Shown here: positions 62,553-64,000 of the stretch, piece after piece
Layout: each line of letters begins with the position of its first letter
Numbering within the stretch: position 1 is the first letter of the stretch
NCBI RefSeq assembly: GCF_000025265.1
Contig: NC_013739.1
Coordinates: 1,302,001-1,366,000 of the forward strand
Reading direction: 5' to 3'
From: Conexibacter woesei DSM 14684
GTDB lineage: Bacteria; Actinomycetota; Thermoleophilia; Solirubrobacterales; Solirubrobacteraceae
DNA length: 64,000 nt
Notes under the pieces: generated by a model
What the model was told of the DNA's origin: nothing
What the model saw: only the letters and a program-made list of their open reading frames with translations
The model's database searches: none
Position numbers and translations under genes: made by a program

Positions 62553-63074
62553 GTGACCGATCCCTTCGTCGCGGAGATCCGCATCTTCGCCGGCAACTTC
62601 GCGCCGAAAGGCTGGGCGCTGTGCAATGGCCAGCTGATGCCGATCTCGCAGAACACAGCCCTCTTCTCACTGCTCGGGACGATGTACGGCGGCGACGGCA
62701 AGTCGACGTTCGCGCTGCCCGACCTGCAGGACCGGGCGCCGCTGCACGCGACCAACGAGGGCGACTACTACCAGGGGGCCCCGGGCGGCACCGACACGGT
62801 CCAGCTGCTGCTGAGCGAGATCGCGCTGCACAACCACACGCTCAACGCCGCCGCCGCCGACGCCGCGAACCTGACGCAGCCGGCGCCCAACCGCGTGCTC
62901 GCACGCTCCTCCGGCGGCAGCGCGTACCAGAGAGACACGACCGCCAACCTGACGCCGATGGCGCAGGAGGCGGTCGGATTCGGCGGCAGCGGCCTGCCGC
63001 ACAGCAACATGCAGCCGTATCTCGTGCTGACGTTCATCATCGCGCTGCAAGGGATCTTCCCCCCACGGGGATGA
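62553..63074 (+). CDS. Phage tail-collar domain protein (MdpB-like), copy 3
   Basis: A 173-residue paralogue: FVAEIRIFAGNFAPKGWALCNGQLMPISQNTALFSLLGTMYGGDGKSTFALPDLQDRAPLH and HSNMQPYLVLTFIIALQGIFPPRG. GTG 62553 follows AAAGGA, 12 bp after copy 2. The 232 bp after it (63075-63306) show no gene. Confidence 0.93.
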   Translation: MTDPFVAEIRIFAGNFAPKGWALCNGQLMPISQNTALFSLLGTMYGGDGKSTFALPDLQDRAPLHATNEGDYYQGAPGGTDTVQLLLSEIALHNHTLNAAAADAANLTQPAPNRVLARSSGGSAYQRDTTANLTPMAQEAVGFGGSGLPHSNMQPYLVLTFIIALQGIFPPRG

Positions 63075-63306
63075 GACCTGGTCCGTAGAACTCCGCGACC
63101 GTCCGCGAGAGCCTCCTGCTCGCGCGGGCGGCGCGGCGCGAGTGACGACGAGGACGGCGCGCAGCTGTCCGGCGGCGAGCGCCTCGCGGAGCTGCCTGGC
63201 GAGCTGACGGCGCGGTCGCGCTAGCCTTTCGCGCTGGTTCCCGCCGGACCGATGCCCCAGTGCGCTTGAGGAGGTGCTGCTGTGGGGCACGGCGTCCGAC
63301 CGGACC

Positions 63307-64000
63307 ATGACCTCCCGCTCTCTCGCACCCACGAGCCGCGCTGCGGACGGCGCCACGAGCCGCGCTGCCGACCGCGCCACGAGCCGCGCTGCCGCGATCG
63401 ACGGCGCGCGCGGCCTCGCTGCGCTCTCCGTGCTGGCGTTCCACGCCTGGCTCTACACCCGTGTGGACGTCTCGGCCGGCGCGCGCGAGACGGCGCTCGA
63501 CTACGCGATGCACGAGCTGCGGCTCGGGCTCGTGCTGTTCTTCGTGCTGTCGGGCTTCCTGCTGTGGCGGCCGTTCGCCGCCGCCGCCCGCGGAGGCCGG
63601 CCGCGCCCCGGCACGCGCGAGTACCTCGTCCGCCGCGGCGCGCGCGTGCTGCCGGCTTACTACCTCGCGCTCGTCGGCTCGATCGTGCTGCTGTGGGGGG
63701 CCGCGGAGACGCCCGGCGTCCGGCTGCCCGACGCCGAGCTGCTGCCGCTGTTCCTCGTCTTCGGCCAGAACTTCAACGTCGGCTCGGTGATGAAGCTCGA
63801 CCCGCCGATGTGGACGCTCGCGGTCGAGGTGACGTTCTACCTGCTGCTCCCGCTCGTCGCCGTGCTCGCGCTGCGGCTGCCGCGCGCCCGCGTCGTCCAG
63901 GCGCTGGTGCCGCTCGGCCTGCTCGCGTTCGGAGTCTGGTGGAACCACCGGATCGCGGGCGGCGGCTCGATCGTCGCGGGCAAGCTGCTGCCCGCGATGC
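63307..64000 (+). CDS. Acyltransferase family 3 membrane protein, 3' partial
   Basis: Runs off the right edge. After a repeat-bearing N-terminal tail (ATSRAADR), residues ~30-230 match the acyltransferase 3/OafA family of membrane O-acyltransferases: DGARGLAALSVLAFHAW with the conserved Arg-x-x-Ala...His, VLFFVLSGFLLWRPF, REYLVRRGARVLPAYYLALV, and PPMWTLAVEVTFYLLLPL with the later Trp-Thr-Glu block. At least five TM helices are in view. ATG 63307 lacks a good ribosome-binding site; GTG 63274 is in frame upstream. Acetylates or acylates an envelope sugar in known members. Confidence 0.88.
   Translation, partial: MTSRSLAPTSRAADGATSRAADRATSRAAAIDGARGLAALSVLAFHAWLYTRVDVSAGARETALDYAMHELRLGLVLFFVLSGFLLWRPFAAAARGGRPRPGTREYLVRRGARVLPAYYLALVGSIVLLWGAAETPGVRLPDAELLPLFLVFGQNFNVGSVMKLDPPMWTLAVEVTFYLLLPLVAVLALRLPRARVVQALVPLGLLAFGVWWNHRIAGGGSIVAGKLLPAM
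63331..63396 (+). repeat. 24-bp tandem repeat at acyltransferase 5' end
   Basis: Two full 24-bp units at 63331 and 63355 and a partial third at 63379 (each begins ACGAGCCGCGCTGC), encoding an Ala-Thr-Ser-Arg-Ala-Ala-Asp-Arg tail before the first conserved motif. Confidence 0.85.

Noticed and set aside
61488-63074. Prophage, because of three tail-collar genes
   Set aside because: No capsid, terminase, tail, integrase or lysis genes nearby; tRNA-Thr is 41 kb away with no att-like repeat seen.

Overview
The window is 64 kb of very GC-rich chromosomal DNA (low-AT coding DNA with ATGA/GTGA gene overlaps throughout). It encodes actinobacterial-type proteins: collagen-like BclA-domain protein, ECF41 sigma factor, actinobacterial xylose isomerase, DUF3224 and MMPL transporters. 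Gene content and style fit a soil Thermoleophilia/Solirubrobacterales bacterium, most likely Conexibacter or a close relative. That is inference from protein style; no rRNA gene is present.

Layout. 1-2.4 kb: end of a c-di-GMP GGDEF-EAL enzyme and a secreted collagen-like protein. 2.4-19.9 kb: a large divergent catabolic locus. One arm (minus) is IclR regulator, creatininase-family amidohydrolase, aldehyde dehydrogenase and class III aminotransferase. The other (plus) is an oligopeptide-type ABC importer (one permease fused to its ATPase), a Gfo/Idh/MocA dehydrogenase, two secreted FG-GAP propeller proteins, RraA-like, M81/MlrC-like and RidA-like proteins. Two matching palindromes in the divergent promoter look like the IclR operators. 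20.0 kb: tRNA-Thr with a terminator. 20.1-30.6 kb: a xylose regulon, with xylB and a ROK regulator on minus and xylA, XylFGH-type ABC transporter, a double-esterase fusion and aldose epimerase on plus.

30.6-42 kb: DUF3224 protein, two-component system, MMPL transporter, remnants of an old tandem duplication, SRPBCC protein, TetR-controlled drug exporter, a small gene carrying a LexA-type SOS box, a hairpin-rich non-coding stretch, and a TetR/amidase divergent pair around a near-perfect 28-bp palindrome. 41.9-44.3 kb: an ECF41 sigma-factor operon (NmrA-like epimerase, sigma factor, membrane protein) preceded by a perfect match to the ECF41 promoter motif. 44.3-50.6 kb: a membrane-anchored integrase-like protein, ATP-grasp, GNAT and metallophosphoesterase genes on minus, and a PQQ-propeller/cytochrome c lipoprotein on plus. 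50.7-53.2 kb: ECF sigma/anti-sigma pair and two secreted hypotheticals. 53.5-63.1 kb: a 2580-residue secreted repeat protein, divergent from three tandem phage-tail-collar (MdpB-like) genes. 63.3 kb to the end: an acyltransferase running off the window.

Recurring themes are short GC-rich in-frame tandem repeats inserted in otherwise conserved enzymes, frequent AGA arginine codons in exported/envelope proteins but not in cytosolic enzymes, and several clear operator palindromes that make the local regulators testable.
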